Of a DNA stretch of 64,000 nt, positions 29,637 to 38,287 are shown one piece after another. The position numbers and the translations under genes are program-made. The number at the start of each line of letters is the position of its first letter. Positions within the stretch are counted from its first letter, which is position 1. Below the pieces are notes generated by a model. The model saw nothing but the letters and a program-made list of their open reading frames with translations. It was not told the origin of the DNA and searched no databases. The DNA comes from Rhizobium sp. Q54 (GTDB lineage: Bacteria; Pseudomonadota; Alphaproteobacteria; Rhizobiales; Aestuariivirgaceae). The stretch spans positions 1 through 64,000 of the forward strand of contig CAMDBX010000014.1 of the NCBI GenBank assembly GCA_945889445.1. The letters run 5' to 3'.

Positions 29637-30740
29637 CTACTTGCCCTCCACCTTGAAGAACAGGGCGGCCACCCAGGGGCGGAAGGCATATTCGAGGGCA
29701 CCCATGAACAGGATGACGAGGCCCTGGATGACCACCACCATGTCGCGGTTGATCTCGGGCTTGGCGAAGGACAGCTCGGAGCCGCCCTGATAGAGCAGGC
29801 CGAAGAGCATGGCGGCGAGCAGGATGCCCACGGGGTGCGACCGGCCCATGAGCGCGACAGCAATCCCGACGAAGCCCGCACCGCCCACATAGCCCAGCAC
29901 CAGCCGGTGCTGCACGCCGAGGATCTCGTTCACCGGCACGAGGCCGGCAAGCGCGCCCGAGATGACCATGGCGATGATGATGATGCGGTCCGGCCGGATG
30001 CCGGCATAGACGGCGGCAGCGGGGTTGGCGCCAAGCGCGCGGATCTCGTAGCCGAGCTTGGTGCGCCACAGCAGGTACCACACCGCCCAGGCCGCAATGA
30101 GTGCGAGGAACACCGAGAAGTTCAGCGGCGAGGAGGCGATCCTGACGCCGAAGAACTCACGCGCCACCTCGCGCGCGCTCATGATGTAGGCGCCGGTGAT
30201 CTCGCGGCTTTCCACCGCCATCTTGCCCACCGGGCGGAACCAGTAGTTGATCAGGTAGCCCACCAGGCTCGCGGCGATGAAGTTGAACATGATCGTGGTG
30301 ATCACGATGTGGCTGCCCCGCTTGGCCTGCAGCACGCCCGGGATCCAGGCCCAGAAGGCGCCCATCGCCATGGAGGCGAGGATGGCAAGCGGGATGAGGA
30401 TGGGCCAGGGCAGGAACTCGAGGCCGAGGCCCACGGTGGCCGCACCCACGCCCGCCATATAGGCCTGACCCTCGCCGCCGATGTTGAACAGCCCGGCGTG
30501 GAAGGCCACCGCCACCGCGAGGCCGGTGAAGACGAAGGTGGTGGCATAGTAGAGAAGGTATCCCCAGCCCTTGAGCGAGCCGACCGCACCCTTGAGCATG
30601 ATCCACATCGCCTCGACCGGATTTTCGCCGATGATGATGACGATGAGCCCCGACACCGCAAGCGCCACGGTGAGGTTGATGAGCGGAATCAGGCCGACAT
30701 CGACCCAGTGCGGAAGCTCTCCCCTTGACTGCATCATCAC
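29637..30740 (-). CDS. nucleoside ABC transporter permease (NupP-like)
   Basis: The 367-residue protein is the second permease of the importer. It has many membrane segments, the HAGLFNIGGEGQAYMAG segment shared by the family and ALGANPAAAVYAGI as the ATPase-contact loop. Its start overlaps the ATPase stop as ATGA, and its end abuts the other permease gene, so the three transporter genes are translationally linked. Confidence 0.9.
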   Translation of the reverse strand: MMMQSRGELPHWVDVGLIPLINLTVALAVSGLIVIIIGENPVEAMWIMLKGAVGSLKGWGYLLYYATTFVFTGLAVAVAFHAGLFNIGGEGQAYMAGVGAATVGLGLEFLPWPILIPLAILASMAMGAFWAWIPGVLQAKRGSHIVITTIMFNFIAASLVGYLINYWFRPVGKMAVESREITGAYIMSAREVAREFFGVRIASSPLNFSVFLALIAAWAVWYLLWRTKLGYEIRALGANPAAAVYAGIRPDRIIIIAMVISGALAGLVPVNEILGVQHRLVLGYVGGAGFVGIAVALMGRSHPVGILLAAMLFGLLYQGGSELSFAKPEINRDMVVVIQGLVILFMGALEYAFRPWVAALFFKVEGK

Positions 30741-32254
30741 GCGGCGTCCTGCCCGACGCCGGCCATGAGCAGGCCCAGTTCGCGTTCGCTGGCGCCCGGC
30801 CCGCGCTCACCCATCACGCGGCCCGCGAACATGACGAGGATGCGATCCGACATGGAGCGTATCTCGTCGAGTTCGACGGAGACGAGCAGCACGGCCTTGC
30901 CCTCGTCCCGCAGCTGGATGATGCGCTTGTGGATGTATTCGATGGCCCCGATGTCCACCCCGCGCGTCGGCTGGCCGACGATGAGCAGATCCGGGTTGGA
31001 CCTGATCTCGCGCGCGATGATCAGCTTCTGCTGGTTGCCTCCGGAGAATTTGGACGACTTGAGCAAGGGGTCCGGCGGGCGGACGTCGAATTCATCCATC
31101 TCCGTCCGGGCCCGTGCGATCACCTTGTCGCGGTCGAGCCGGAAGCCCTTGCCGAGCGACTCGAGGTGGTGCCAGCCAAGGATGGCGCTTTCGGCGGCAT
31201 CGAAGGAGCCGATGAGGCCGCGGTGCTGGCGGTCCTCCGGCACGTGCGCAAGACCTTCGGCGCGCACGTGGCGCGGGTCGCCGAGGATGCCGATGTCCTT
31301 GCCCTCGAAGATCACCTGGCCCGAGGTGGGCCGCGTGATCCCGGCGATCACGTCAAGCAATTCCGACTGGCCATTGCCCGAGACACCGGCGATGCCGACG
31401 ATCTCGCCCTTCCTGACCGAGAAGGAGACATTGTCAACGCGCGCAATGCCCTTCCTGTCCTTCCAGGTGAGGTTCTTCACCTCGAGTACGGTTTCACCCG
31501 GCGTTGAAGGGCCCTTCTCGACACGCATCAGGACGTGGCGGCCGACCATCAGCTCGGCGAGTTCCATTACGTCCGTTTGCATGGTCTCGCGGGTTGCCAC
31601 GACTTCGCCGCGGCGCATGACCGAGACGTGATCGGTGATTGCGATGATCTCGCGCAGCTTGTGGGTGATGAGGATGACGGTCTTGCCCTGGTCGCGCAGT
31701 GTGCCGAGGATGCGGAAGAGATGGTCGGCCTCGTCCGGCGTCAGCACGCCCGTGGGCTCGTCGAGGATCAGCGTCTCCGCGCCGCGAAACAGCGCCTTCA
31801 GGATTTCGACGCGCTGCTGGAGTCCCACGGGAAGTTCGCCGACGATGGCGTCCGGATCGACCTCAAGTTCATAGTCATTGGCCAGCCGCACGAGTTCGGC
31901 GCGGGCCTTGGCAAGGGCCGGGCCAATCAATGCGCCGCCCTCCGACCCGAGGACGACGTTTTCGAGCACGGTGAAGGGTTCGACCAGCATGAAGTGCTGG
32001 TGGACCATGCCGATGCCGAGGGCAATGGCGTCGGACGAGGAGCGGATCCTGACCGGCTTGCCCTTGATGCGGATCTCGCCCGAGTCGGCGTGGTAGAATC
32101 CGAAGAGGATCGACATGAGGGTCGACTTCCCCGCGCCGTTCTCGCCGATGATGCCGTGGATGGAGCCGGGCGCGATGGCCAGCGACACGTCCTTGTTGGC
32201 GTGGACGGAGCCGAAGCGCTTGTCGATGCCGATCAGTTCGATGGCGGGAGTCAT
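30737..32254 (-). CDS. nucleoside ABC transporter ATPase, two ABC domains (NupO-like)
   Basis: The 505-residue protein carries two ABC domains in one chain, as in ribose- and nucleoside-type importers. The first has Walker A GENGAGKST and Walker B LILDEPTGVL. The second has a degenerate Walker A (GVSGNGQSELLD, no lysine) and a signature FSGGNQQKLIIARE, the usual asymmetric pattern. It follows the binding-protein gene after a 66-bp gap holding a hairpin. Confidence 0.93.
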   Translation of the reverse strand: MTPAIELIGIDKRFGSVHANKDVSLAIAPGSIHGIIGENGAGKSTLMSILFGFYHADSGEIRIKGKPVRIRSSSDAIALGIGMVHQHFMLVEPFTVLENVVLGSEGGALIGPALAKARAELVRLANDYELEVDPDAIVGELPVGLQQRVEILKALFRGAETLILDEPTGVLTPDEADHLFRILGTLRDQGKTVILITHKLREIIAITDHVSVMRRGEVVATRETMQTDVMELAELMVGRHVLMRVEKGPSTPGETVLEVKNLTWKDRKGIARVDNVSFSVRKGEIVGIAGVSGNGQSELLDVIAGITRPTSGQVIFEGKDIGILGDPRHVRAEGLAHVPEDRQHRGLIGSFDAAESAILGWHHLESLGKGFRLDRDKVIARARTEMDEFDVRPPDPLLKSSKFSGGNQQKLIIAREIRSNPDLLIVGQPTRGVDIGAIEYIHKRIIQLRDEGKAVLLVSVELDEIRSMSDRILVMFAGRVMGERGPGASERELGLLMAGVGQDAA

Positions 32255-32277
32255 GCCGTTCCCGTTTCAGCAGGCAG

Positions 32278-32311
32278 AAAAAGAGCCGCCCCCCGGATGG
32301 GAGGGCGGCTC
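32278..32311 (-). terminator. hairpin between the BMP binding protein and its ATPase
   Basis: On the minus strand GAGCCGCC and GGCGGCTC form the base of a stem-loop followed by TTTTT. It sits 9 bp after the binding-protein stop. The position within the operon suggests an attenuator that lowers expression of the later genes relative to the binding protein. Confidence 0.75.
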
Positions 32312-32320
32312 ACGCGAGGC

Positions 32321-33316
32321 TTACTGCACGGGGCAGGTGTTGTCGGCGGTGTAGTCGTGGACCTTGATCGTGCCGGCGATGATGTCGGCCTTGGCCTTCT
32401 CCACCGCGGCCAGCATGTCGGCGCTCACCAGGGGCTTGTTGTTGTCGTCCATGGCATAGCCCACGCCGTCCTCGGCGAGGCCGAGGACCTGGATGCCCGG
32501 CTTGAAGTTGGCGTTGCCGCCCTTCATGACGTTGAAGACCGCCACGTCAACGCGCTTCAGCATGGATGTGAGGACCTTGCCGGGGTGGAGGTAGTTCTGG
32601 TTGGCGTCGACGCCGATCGACAGCGCGCCACCATCGGCGGCGGCCTGCAGCACGCCGAGGCCCGTGGCACCGGCAGCGGCATAGACGACATCCGCACCCT
32701 GGGCCATCTGGCCCTTGGTGATCTCGCCGCCCTTGACGGGGTCGTTCCAGGCGGCACCGGTGTCGCCCGTCATGTTCTGGATCACGGTGGCATCGGCCTT
32801 GGCGGCCTTCACCCCTTGCGCATAGCCGCAGCCGAACTTGCGGATCAGCGGAATGTCCATGCCGCCCACGAAGCCGACCTTGCCGGACTTCGATGCCATG
32901 CCGGCCATGAGGCCGACGAGGTAGGACCCTTCATGCTCCTTGAACACGATGGACTGGACGTTGGGCAGGTCCACCACCATGTCGACGATGGCGAACTTGA
33001 GGTCCGGATATTCCTTGGCGACCTTTTCGACCGCGGCGGCCTGGGCGAAGCCCGCGGCGATGATGGGCGAGTAGCCCTGGTCGGCGAAGTTGCGGATGGC
33101 CTGCTCGCGCTGGGCCTCGTTGGCGATTTCGAACTCGCCATAGGCGACCCCGGTCTCGGCCTTGAACTTCTCCGCGCCGTTGAACATGCTTTCGTTGAAC
33201 GACTTGTCGAACTTGCCGCCGATGTCGAAGACGATGGCCGGCTTGTCCTCGGCCAGTGCGGCCGTGCCGGAGATGGCAAGGGCCGCAGCGGCGGCCAGAA
33301 GTGTACGTCTGAGCAT
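32321..33316 (-). CDS. BMP-family nucleoside-binding periplasmic protein
   Basis: The 331-residue protein is a basic-membrane-protein (BmpA/PnrA) family substrate-binding protein. The start chosen gives MLRRTLLAAAAALAISGTAALA, a clear signal peptide, with GGGAG upstream. The mature protein opens with KPAIVFDIGGKFDKSFNESMF, the family strand that holds the ligand. Family members bind purine and pyrimidine nucleosides. There is no lipobox cysteine at the cleavage site, so it is soluble and periplasmic. It is the first gene of the nucleoside operon. Confidence 0.93.
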   Translation of the reverse strand: MLRRTLLAAAAALAISGTAALAEDKPAIVFDIGGKFDKSFNESMFNGAEKFKAETGVAYGEFEIANEAQREQAIRNFADQGYSPIIAAGFAQAAAVEKVAKEYPDLKFAIVDMVVDLPNVQSIVFKEHEGSYLVGLMAGMASKSGKVGFVGGMDIPLIRKFGCGYAQGVKAAKADATVIQNMTGDTGAAWNDPVKGGEITKGQMAQGADVVYAAAGATGLGVLQAAADGGALSIGVDANQNYLHPGKVLTSMLKRVDVAVFNVMKGGNANFKPGIQVLGLAEDGVGYAMDDNNKPLVSADMLAAVEKAKADIIAGTIKVHDYTADNTCPVQ

Positions 33317-33430
33317 GTTCGTCTCCCTGTTGTTGTCTTTTGTCGATCTAATCACAACCCCGCCGGGGTGGCGATTCCAATCTCGTCGGCCGATCACATC
33401 ACCGGCCCTGCCCCATGGTCAAGCGGGCGT

Positions 33431-33459
33431 CTTGAAAGCCGGGGGGAGGTTTCACATAT
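33431..33459 (+). promoter_or_regulatory. probable RpoH (sigma-32) heat-shock promoter
   Basis: CTTGAAA at 33431-33437 and CACATAT at 33453-33459 match the alphaproteobacterial heat-shock sigma-factor elements (CTTGAA and a CCATAT-like -10) with about 16 bp from CTTGAA to the second element. Transcription would begin near 33466, about 60 bp before the hsp20 ATG. Confidence 0.65.
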
Positions 33460-33524
33460 GATGGATGTTGCCGAGGATGCCGGTTCCGGGTTCCGGCGCC
33501 TGCTGCTTGACGAGGGCAAACCGA

Positions 33525-33947
33525 ATGACACGCCTGTCTGTTTTCTCATCGCCCCTCCTGCTCGGCTTCGACGAGCTGGAGCGAATGCTCGACCGGGCCT
33601 CCAAGGCTGCGGGCGATGGCTATCCACCCTACAACATCGAGCGGCTTGCCAAGGCCGACGGCGAGGCCGAGCGGCTGCGCATCACGCTGGCCGTGGCGGG
33701 CTTCTCGCGCGACGAGATCGACGTGACGGTCGAGGAGAACCAGCTGGTGATCCGCGGCCGCCAGAAGGAGGAGGACGGCAAGGCCTACCTGCACCGCGGC
33801 ATCGCGGCGCGCCAGTTCCAGCGGGCCTTCGTGCTGGCGGACGGCATGGAGGTAACCGGCGCCCGGCTGGACAACGGCCTCCTGGAACTGCACCTCGAAC
33901 GGCCCGAACCCCGGCGGGTGGTCCGCCGCATTCAGATTGGAGGGTAA
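33525..33947 (+). CDS. small heat-shock protein Hsp20, IbpA type
   Basis: The 140-residue protein is a small heat-shock chaperone with an alpha-crystallin domain (about residues 30-125). The N terminus MTRLSVFSSPLLLGFDELERML is typical of alphaproteobacterial IbpA-like proteins, and RLRITLAVAGFSRDEIDVTV and the GLLELHLER strand lie in the core domain. The ATG at 33525 follows GAGGG; the longer track ORF has no support. It has a heat-shock-type promoter and is followed 4 bp later by a DUF1150 gene. Confidence 0.93.
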   Translation: MTRLSVFSSPLLLGFDELERMLDRASKAAGDGYPPYNIERLAKADGEAERLRITLAVAGFSRDEIDVTVEENQLVIRGRQKEEDGKAYLHRGIAARQFQRAFVLADGMEVTGARLDNGLLELHLERPEPRRVVRRIQIGG

Positions 33948-33951
33948 TCAC

Positions 33952-34206
33952 ATGGAATTGAAGACAACCGTCGATCTCACGCCGCAGGACCTGGCGCTGC
34001 TGGGCGAAGGCGACCTGGGCTACATCCGCGAGATCGAGATCAACGAGGCCAAGCGGCTGCTGGGCGGACAGGCACGCGTTGCCACCGACTCGAAGCTGTT
34101 CTGCCTGTACAATGCCGACGGCACTCCGGTGTCGATCTCAGGCTCCAGGGAGGCGGCGCTGGGCAGCGCCTTCGAGCATGAGCTGATGGCGATGAGCGTG
34201 CACTGA
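33952..34206 (+). CDS. DUF1150 family protein
   Basis: The 84-residue acidic protein matches the DUF1150 family, small alphaproteobacterial proteins commonly encoded just behind a small heat-shock gene. The start is the ATG at 33952, preceded by GGAGGG. The sequence includes YIREIEINEAKRLL and LFCLYNADGTPVSISGSREA. Its function is unknown; co-transcription with hsp20 and a shared terminator suggest a stress-related role. Confidence 0.85.
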   Translation: MELKTTVDLTPQDLALLGEGDLGYIREIEINEAKRLLGGQARVATDSKLFCLYNADGTPVSISGSREAALGSAFEHELMAMSVH

Positions 34207-34211
34207 GCACC

Positions 34212-34255
34212 ACCGTCACCCCGGAAAAGCCGGGGTGACGGTATTCTTATTTCTT
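34212..34255 (+). terminator. terminator of the hsp20-DUF1150 operon
   Basis: ACCGTCACCCCGG and CCGGGGTGACGGT form a perfect 13-bp stem around an AAAAG loop, followed by ATTCTTATTTCTT. It starts 5 bp after the DUF1150 stop. The GTCACCCCGG arms resemble a palindromic repeat seen elsewhere in the window, so a repeat element may have been used as the terminator. Confidence 0.8.
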
Positions 34256-34449
34256 GACTTTAATCCTATTATGTGCTAGATGTCAGTCAGACTTTGCTGC
34301 TGATTGACATTGTGAATAATTTCTCGGGACGGCGAGCCAAAGCCCATCCCGGATGCTCCCCTCCCCCGGCAAGGGCCGGCGCGCGTGCGGGGGACCCCCT
34401 TCCGGCGAGGAGGGGGTGGTCTCACCTTCAGCACGGAGGCCGTGGACAC

Positions 34450-34575
34450 AGCCCTCATCCGCCATGTCGGCCACCTTCTCCCATTGCTGCGCAACGGGAG
34501 AAGGGATTCGTGATGCGGGTTCCTTTCTCCCGTCCGAAGGATGGGAGAAGGTGGCCGACAGGCCGGATGAGGGCT
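34450..34575. repeat. RIME-like intergenic inverted repeat
   Basis: Arms of about 37 bp (left starts AGCCCTCATCCG, right ends CGGATGAGGGCT) form a near-perfect inverted repeat with shared core GTCGGCCACCTTCTCCCAT. A diverged second copy is at 49058-49180. The design resembles the Rhizobium intergenic mosaic elements. It lies in the 401-bp gap 34207-34607, which holds no other gene; the rest of that gap is a GC-rich stretch with smaller hairpins. Confidence 0.8.
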
Positions 34576-34607
34576 CTGGCAGCGCGGCAGGGCGCTGCGA
34601 CAGTGTC

Positions 34608-35084
34608 TCACGCCGCCGAGGCAGACTTCGGGCTGGCGGTGGGTTCGGTGAGGATGGCGTAGAGGCCCTGCGCATCATCCGTGCCGCGCAGCTTGGCGAC
34701 CATGGCGGGGTCGCGCAGCAGGCGGGAGATCTTGGCCAGTGCCTTGAGGTGGTCAGCACCGGCATCCTCGGGCGCCAGCAGCACGAAGACCAGGTCAACC
34801 GGCTGGCCGTCCACCGAGTCGAAATCGACCGGCTGGGCGAGCCGGGCGAACAGCCCGTAGACGCGGGAGATGGACGGCAGCTTGCCATGCGGGATGGCGA
34901 TGCCCTGGCCGATGCCGGTGGAACCCAGCTTTTCGCGCTTCAGCAGGGTCTCGAAGATCACCCGATGGTCGATCGCCACCTGGGTGGCGAGCGCCTGGGA
35001 CAGCTCCTGCAACAGCTGCTTCTTGTTCGGCGCCTTGAGGCTGGCCAGAACGGACTGCTTGTCGATCAGGGAATCGAGGGTCAT
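34608..35084 (-). CDS. ptsN: nitrogen PTS EIIA component
   Basis: The 158-residue protein is EIIA-Ntr, the terminal phosphoacceptor of the regulatory nitrogen phosphotransferase system. The phosphorylated histidine is in GIAIPHGKLPSI at about residue 66. It regulates targets such as potassium transport and sensor kinases rather than importing sugar. It is the last gene of the rpoN-hpf-ptsN group, a conserved arrangement. Confidence 0.95.
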   Translation of the reverse strand: MTLDSLIDKQSVLASLKAPNKKQLLQELSQALATQVAIDHRVIFETLLKREKLGSTGIGQGIAIPHGKLPSISRVYGLFARLAQPVDFDSVDGQPVDLVFVLLAPEDAGADHLKALAKISRLLRDPAMVAKLRGTDDAQGLYAILTEPTASPKSASAA

Positions 35085-35113
35085 TCGGGTCAGGTCCCCG
35101 TGGATGTCGCGCG

Positions 35114-35692
35114 TCAGGCCGTCGGCTTGGGATCGACCCAGCCGATGTTGCCGTCAGGACGCCTGTAGACCAGGTTGAGGCCGCCGTGGCCGCCGTTGCG
35201 GAACAGCAGGAAGGGCTGGGTGGAGATGTCGAGCTGCATGACCGCCTCGCCCACCGAGAGCTCCGGCAGCTTGAGGCCGGTTTCGGCGATGACGACCGGG
35301 TTGTCGCCCTGGTCGGCCTGGCCATCCTGCTCGTCGGACTGCGGCTCGATGACGTAGCTCTGGGCCTCGAAGTGGCGCACCGGCTCGCGGCGGTCGCGGT
35401 GGTGATCCTTGAGGCGCTGCTTGTAGCGGCGAAGCTGCTTCTCGAGATGGGCGGCGGCCTCGTCGAAGCTGGGGTGGGCTTCCGCCCCCTTGCCTTCGGC
35501 CTGCAGCACCAGGCCAGTGGCCAGGTGCAGCGCGCAGTCGGTCAGGAAGAAGCCACGCTGCTTCTCGACCGTCACGTTGGCGTGCACGGTGGCATCGAAA
35601 TACTTCTGCTGGAGAAGGCTCAGGCGGGTCTGGATGTGCTCACGCAATGCGCCGCCGACATCGAGGTTCTTACCGGTGACTTTGATCTGCAT
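35114..35692 (-). CDS. hpf: ribosome hibernation-promoting factor, long form
   Basis: The 192-residue protein is long-form HPF. The N-terminal domain (MQIKVTGKNLDVGGALREHIQ) binds the 30S decoding region, and the C-terminal domain (MQLDISTQPFLLFRN, LNLVYRRPDGNIGWVDP) dimerises 70S ribosomes into 100S particles in stationary phase. It lies between rpoN and ptsN, 197 bp after rpoN, so it may have its own promoter. Confidence 0.95.
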   Translation of the reverse strand: MQIKVTGKNLDVGGALREHIQTRLSLLQQKYFDATVHANVTVEKQRGFFLTDCALHLATGLVLQAEGKGAEAHPSFDEAAAHLEKQLRRYKQRLKDHHRDRREPVRHFEAQSYVIEPQSDEQDGQADQGDNPVVIAETGLKLPELSVGEAVMQLDISTQPFLLFRNGGHGGLNLVYRRPDGNIGWVDPKPTA

Positions 35693-35889
35693 GGTCGTCG
35701 CAAATATCCCTGCTTCGCCCTGCCTCTACACATGGGCGCGTTTGCCTGACACGTCAACTGGCCTGTCCTGCTGGCCGGAGAAACGCGGTTGCGCTGCTTC
35801 GCGCGTCTTCCCTGGGCAAGGGCCCTCGGTTCAGGGCCGGCTTCGCGAAGCGGGCGGAACCTAGTCGAGGGCGGGGGCCCCGTCAAACC

Positions 35890-37404
35890 CTATCGGGCGG
35901 CCTGGACGCGGGCCTCGCGGCGGCGCTGGACGGAGGATGGAATACCCATGCTTTCCCGGTACTTGGCCACGGTACGGCGGGCGATCTCGATGCCCGATTC
36001 CTTGAGCCTGTCGACGATCGTGTCGTCCGACAGGACCGCCTCGCCCTCAGCTGCGATCAACTCCCGGATGCGGTGGCGGACGGCCTCGGCGGAATGGGCG
36101 TCGCCATCCAGATCGGAGGAGGCGATGGCGGTGGTGAAGAAGTACTTCAGCTCGAAGATGCCGCGCGGCGTGGCCATGTACTTGTTCGACGTGACGCGAC
36201 TTACCGTCGATTCGTGCATCTCGATCGCATCGGCCACGGTGCGCAGGTTGAGGGGGCGCAGGTGCTGGACGCCGAGCAGCAGGAAGGCGTCCTGCTGGCG
36301 GACGATCTCGCGCGCCACCTTGAGGATGGTCTTGGCCCGTTGGTCGAGGCTTTTCACCAGCCAGGTGGCATTGGCCTGGCAGTCCGACAGATAGACCTTG
36401 TCCTCGCTCCTCTGGGCGGTGGCGTTGACGCGGGCGAGGTACTGGTTGTTGATGAGCACGCGCGGCAGCGTCTCGGTGTTGAGTTCGACGATCCAGGCGC
36501 CCTCGGGCGAGGGGCGCACGATGACGTCCGGGATCACCGGCTGGACGGGTTCCGCCCCGAAGGCGTGGCCGGGCTTGGGATCAAGCGCGCGGAGCTCGGC
36601 CAGCATGTCCTTCAGGTCCTCGATGTCGACCCGGCAGAGGCTCTTCAGCGCCACGTAGTCGCGCCTGGCCACCAGGTCGAGGTGGGCGACGAGGGTGGCC
36701 ATGGCTGGATCGAAGCGGTCACGCTCCTTGAGCTGCAGCGCCAGGCATTCCTTGAGGTCGCGGGCGAAGACGCCGGGCGGATCGCAGGTTTGCAGCTTGG
36801 CGAGAACATCCTCGACATGGGCGGTGGTGGTTCCCAGCGTCTCGGCCATGGAGGCGGTGTCGGCGGTGAGGTAGCCCGCCTCGTTCAGCATGCCGACGAG
36901 ATGCTGGCCGATCAGCTGGTCGGCGGCCGCGGTGAGGGCGAGATGCATCTGGTCGGTCAGGTGTTCGGCGAGCGTCGGCTTGCGGGTGAGGGTGGCATCG
37001 AAGTCGAGGCCTTCGGCATCGAGCGACAGGGCGCCCTGCGGCCGCAACGAGGCCCAGCCCGATTCGGGCGGCGGTGCCATGGCTTCGCGGTTTGCCGCAT
37101 CGGCGCGCGACTCGTGGGTGTAGACATTCTCGAGTTCGGTATCCAGCGTGCGCAGGCGCTCCTCGGCGCCGGCATCGGCGGCCAGGGCCGACACCATGTC
37201 GGTCTGCTCGCCGCCCTCGGTCACCTGCTTCTGCACGTCACCACACTCATCGCGCTCGAGCAGCGGATTGCGCTCGAGTTCCTGGTCGACGAAGGCCTGC
37301 AGTTCCATGTTGGACATCTGCAGCAGCTTGATGGCCTGCTGCAGTTGCGGCGTCATGACCAGGGACTGGCCCTGGCGAAGATCGAGCCGCTGGTTCAGCG
37401 CCAT
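35890..37404 (-). CDS. rpoN: RNA polymerase sigma-54 factor
   Basis: The 504-residue protein is RpoN. Region I is glutamine- and leucine-rich (MTPQLQQAIKLLQMSNMELQ), followed by an acidic region II, the core-binding domain and the C-terminal DNA-binding domain with the RpoN box ARRTVAKYRESM. It directs transcription from -24/-12 promoters with activator ATPases. It lies 16 bp after lptB. Confidence 0.97.
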   Translation of the reverse strand: MALNQRLDLRQGQSLVMTPQLQQAIKLLQMSNMELQAFVDQELERNPLLERDECGDVQKQVTEGGEQTDMVSALAADAGAEERLRTLDTELENVYTHESRADAANREAMAPPPESGWASLRPQGALSLDAEGLDFDATLTRKPTLAEHLTDQMHLALTAAADQLIGQHLVGMLNEAGYLTADTASMAETLGTTTAHVEDVLAKLQTCDPPGVFARDLKECLALQLKERDRFDPAMATLVAHLDLVARRDYVALKSLCRVDIEDLKDMLAELRALDPKPGHAFGAEPVQPVIPDVIVRPSPEGAWIVELNTETLPRVLINNQYLARVNATAQRSEDKVYLSDCQANATWLVKSLDQRAKTILKVAREIVRQQDAFLLLGVQHLRPLNLRTVADAIEMHESTVSRVTSNKYMATPRGIFELKYFFTTAIASSDLDGDAHSAEAVRHRIRELIAAEGEAVLSDDTIVDRLKESGIEIARRTVAKYRESMGIPSSVQRRREARVQAAR

Positions 37405-37420
37405 GGGCTAGCGCTCCCCC

Positions 37421-38260
37421 TTACAGGGTGAAATCGGCGCCAAGGTAATAGCGCCGGACGTCCGGATGGGAGACGATTTCCTGCGGCGTGCCCTCGGTCA
37501 GGACCTGGCCCTCATGGATGATGAGGGCCTTGTCGATGAGTTCGAGCGTTTCGCGGACGTTGTGATCCGTAACAAGCACCCCGATTCCCCGAGAGGTGAG
37601 CTGTCGCACCAGGCGGCGAATATCACCGATCGCAATCGGGTCAATTCCGGCAAAGGGCTCGTCGAGGAGCATGAATTCGGGGTCGGCGGCGAGGGCGCGG
37701 GCGATTTCCACGCGGCGACGCTCTCCGCCAGAGAGCGCAACAGCCGGCGAATTCCGGATGTGGGTGATGGAGAACTCATCGAGCAACTCACGCAGCTTGG
37801 CTTCGCGCTTCTGCTTCGAGCCCTCGGTCAGCTCCAGCACGGCGCGAATGTTTTCCTCGACCGTGAGGCCGCGGAAGATCGAGCTTTCCTGCGCCAGATA
37901 CCCGATGCCCAGCCTGGCCCTGCGATACATGGGCAGGTGGGTGATATCCGCGCCGTCAAGGCTGATCCGGCCGCTGTCGGCGGCAATGAGCCCGGTGATC
38001 ATGTAGAACACCGTGGTCTTGCCGGCGCCATTGGGTCCCAGAAGTCCCACAGCTTCACCGCGCTTGACGGAGAGCGAGACATCACGCACCACGGGCCGGC
38101 GCTTGTAGGACTTGCGCAGTCCTTCAACCACAAGGCCCGGACGCTCGAGGCCGGTGGCGGCACCTGCACCCGTCTGCGGAATCTGTGCCCGCCGGGGCGC
38201 CATTGCCTGAACCTGCCTGTCTGCCACTACGTCTTCGTCACGCGCCAAATGATTGTCCAC
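37421..38260 (-). CDS. lptB: LPS export ABC transporter ATPase
   Basis: The 279-residue protein is LptB, which powers lipopolysaccharide extraction from the inner membrane with LptF/LptG. Walker A is GPNGAGKTT, the signature is LSGGERRRVEIARAL and Walker B is FMLLDEPFAGIDP. About 40 residues precede the conserved VVEGLRKSYKRR start, longer than usual; an internal start is possible. It follows lptA by 27 bp. Confidence 0.95.
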   Translation of the reverse strand: MDNHLARDEDVVADRQVQAMAPRRAQIPQTGAGAATGLERPGLVVEGLRKSYKRRPVVRDVSLSVKRGEAVGLLGPNGAGKTTVFYMITGLIAADSGRISLDGADITHLPMYRRARLGIGYLAQESSIFRGLTVEENIRAVLELTEGSKQKREAKLRELLDEFSITHIRNSPAVALSGGERRRVEIARALAADPEFMLLDEPFAGIDPIAIGDIRRLVRQLTSRGIGVLVTDHNVRETLELIDKALIIHEGQVLTEGTPQEIVSHPDVRRYYLGADFTL

Positions 38261-38287
38261 CCAATAGGTTAATATTCGATAAGGCGC

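Noticed and set aside
28686-30728. 680-codon plus-strand ORF
   Set aside because: Its His/Glu/Asp/Gly-rich translation is the usual antisense pattern of two high-GC membrane-protein genes.
31535-33961. 808-codon plus-strand ORF
   Set aside because: It runs antisense to the ABC ATPase and BMP genes and then through hsp20 in the wrong frame.
36073-37431. 452-codon plus-strand ORF
   Set aside because: It is the antisense shadow of rpoN.
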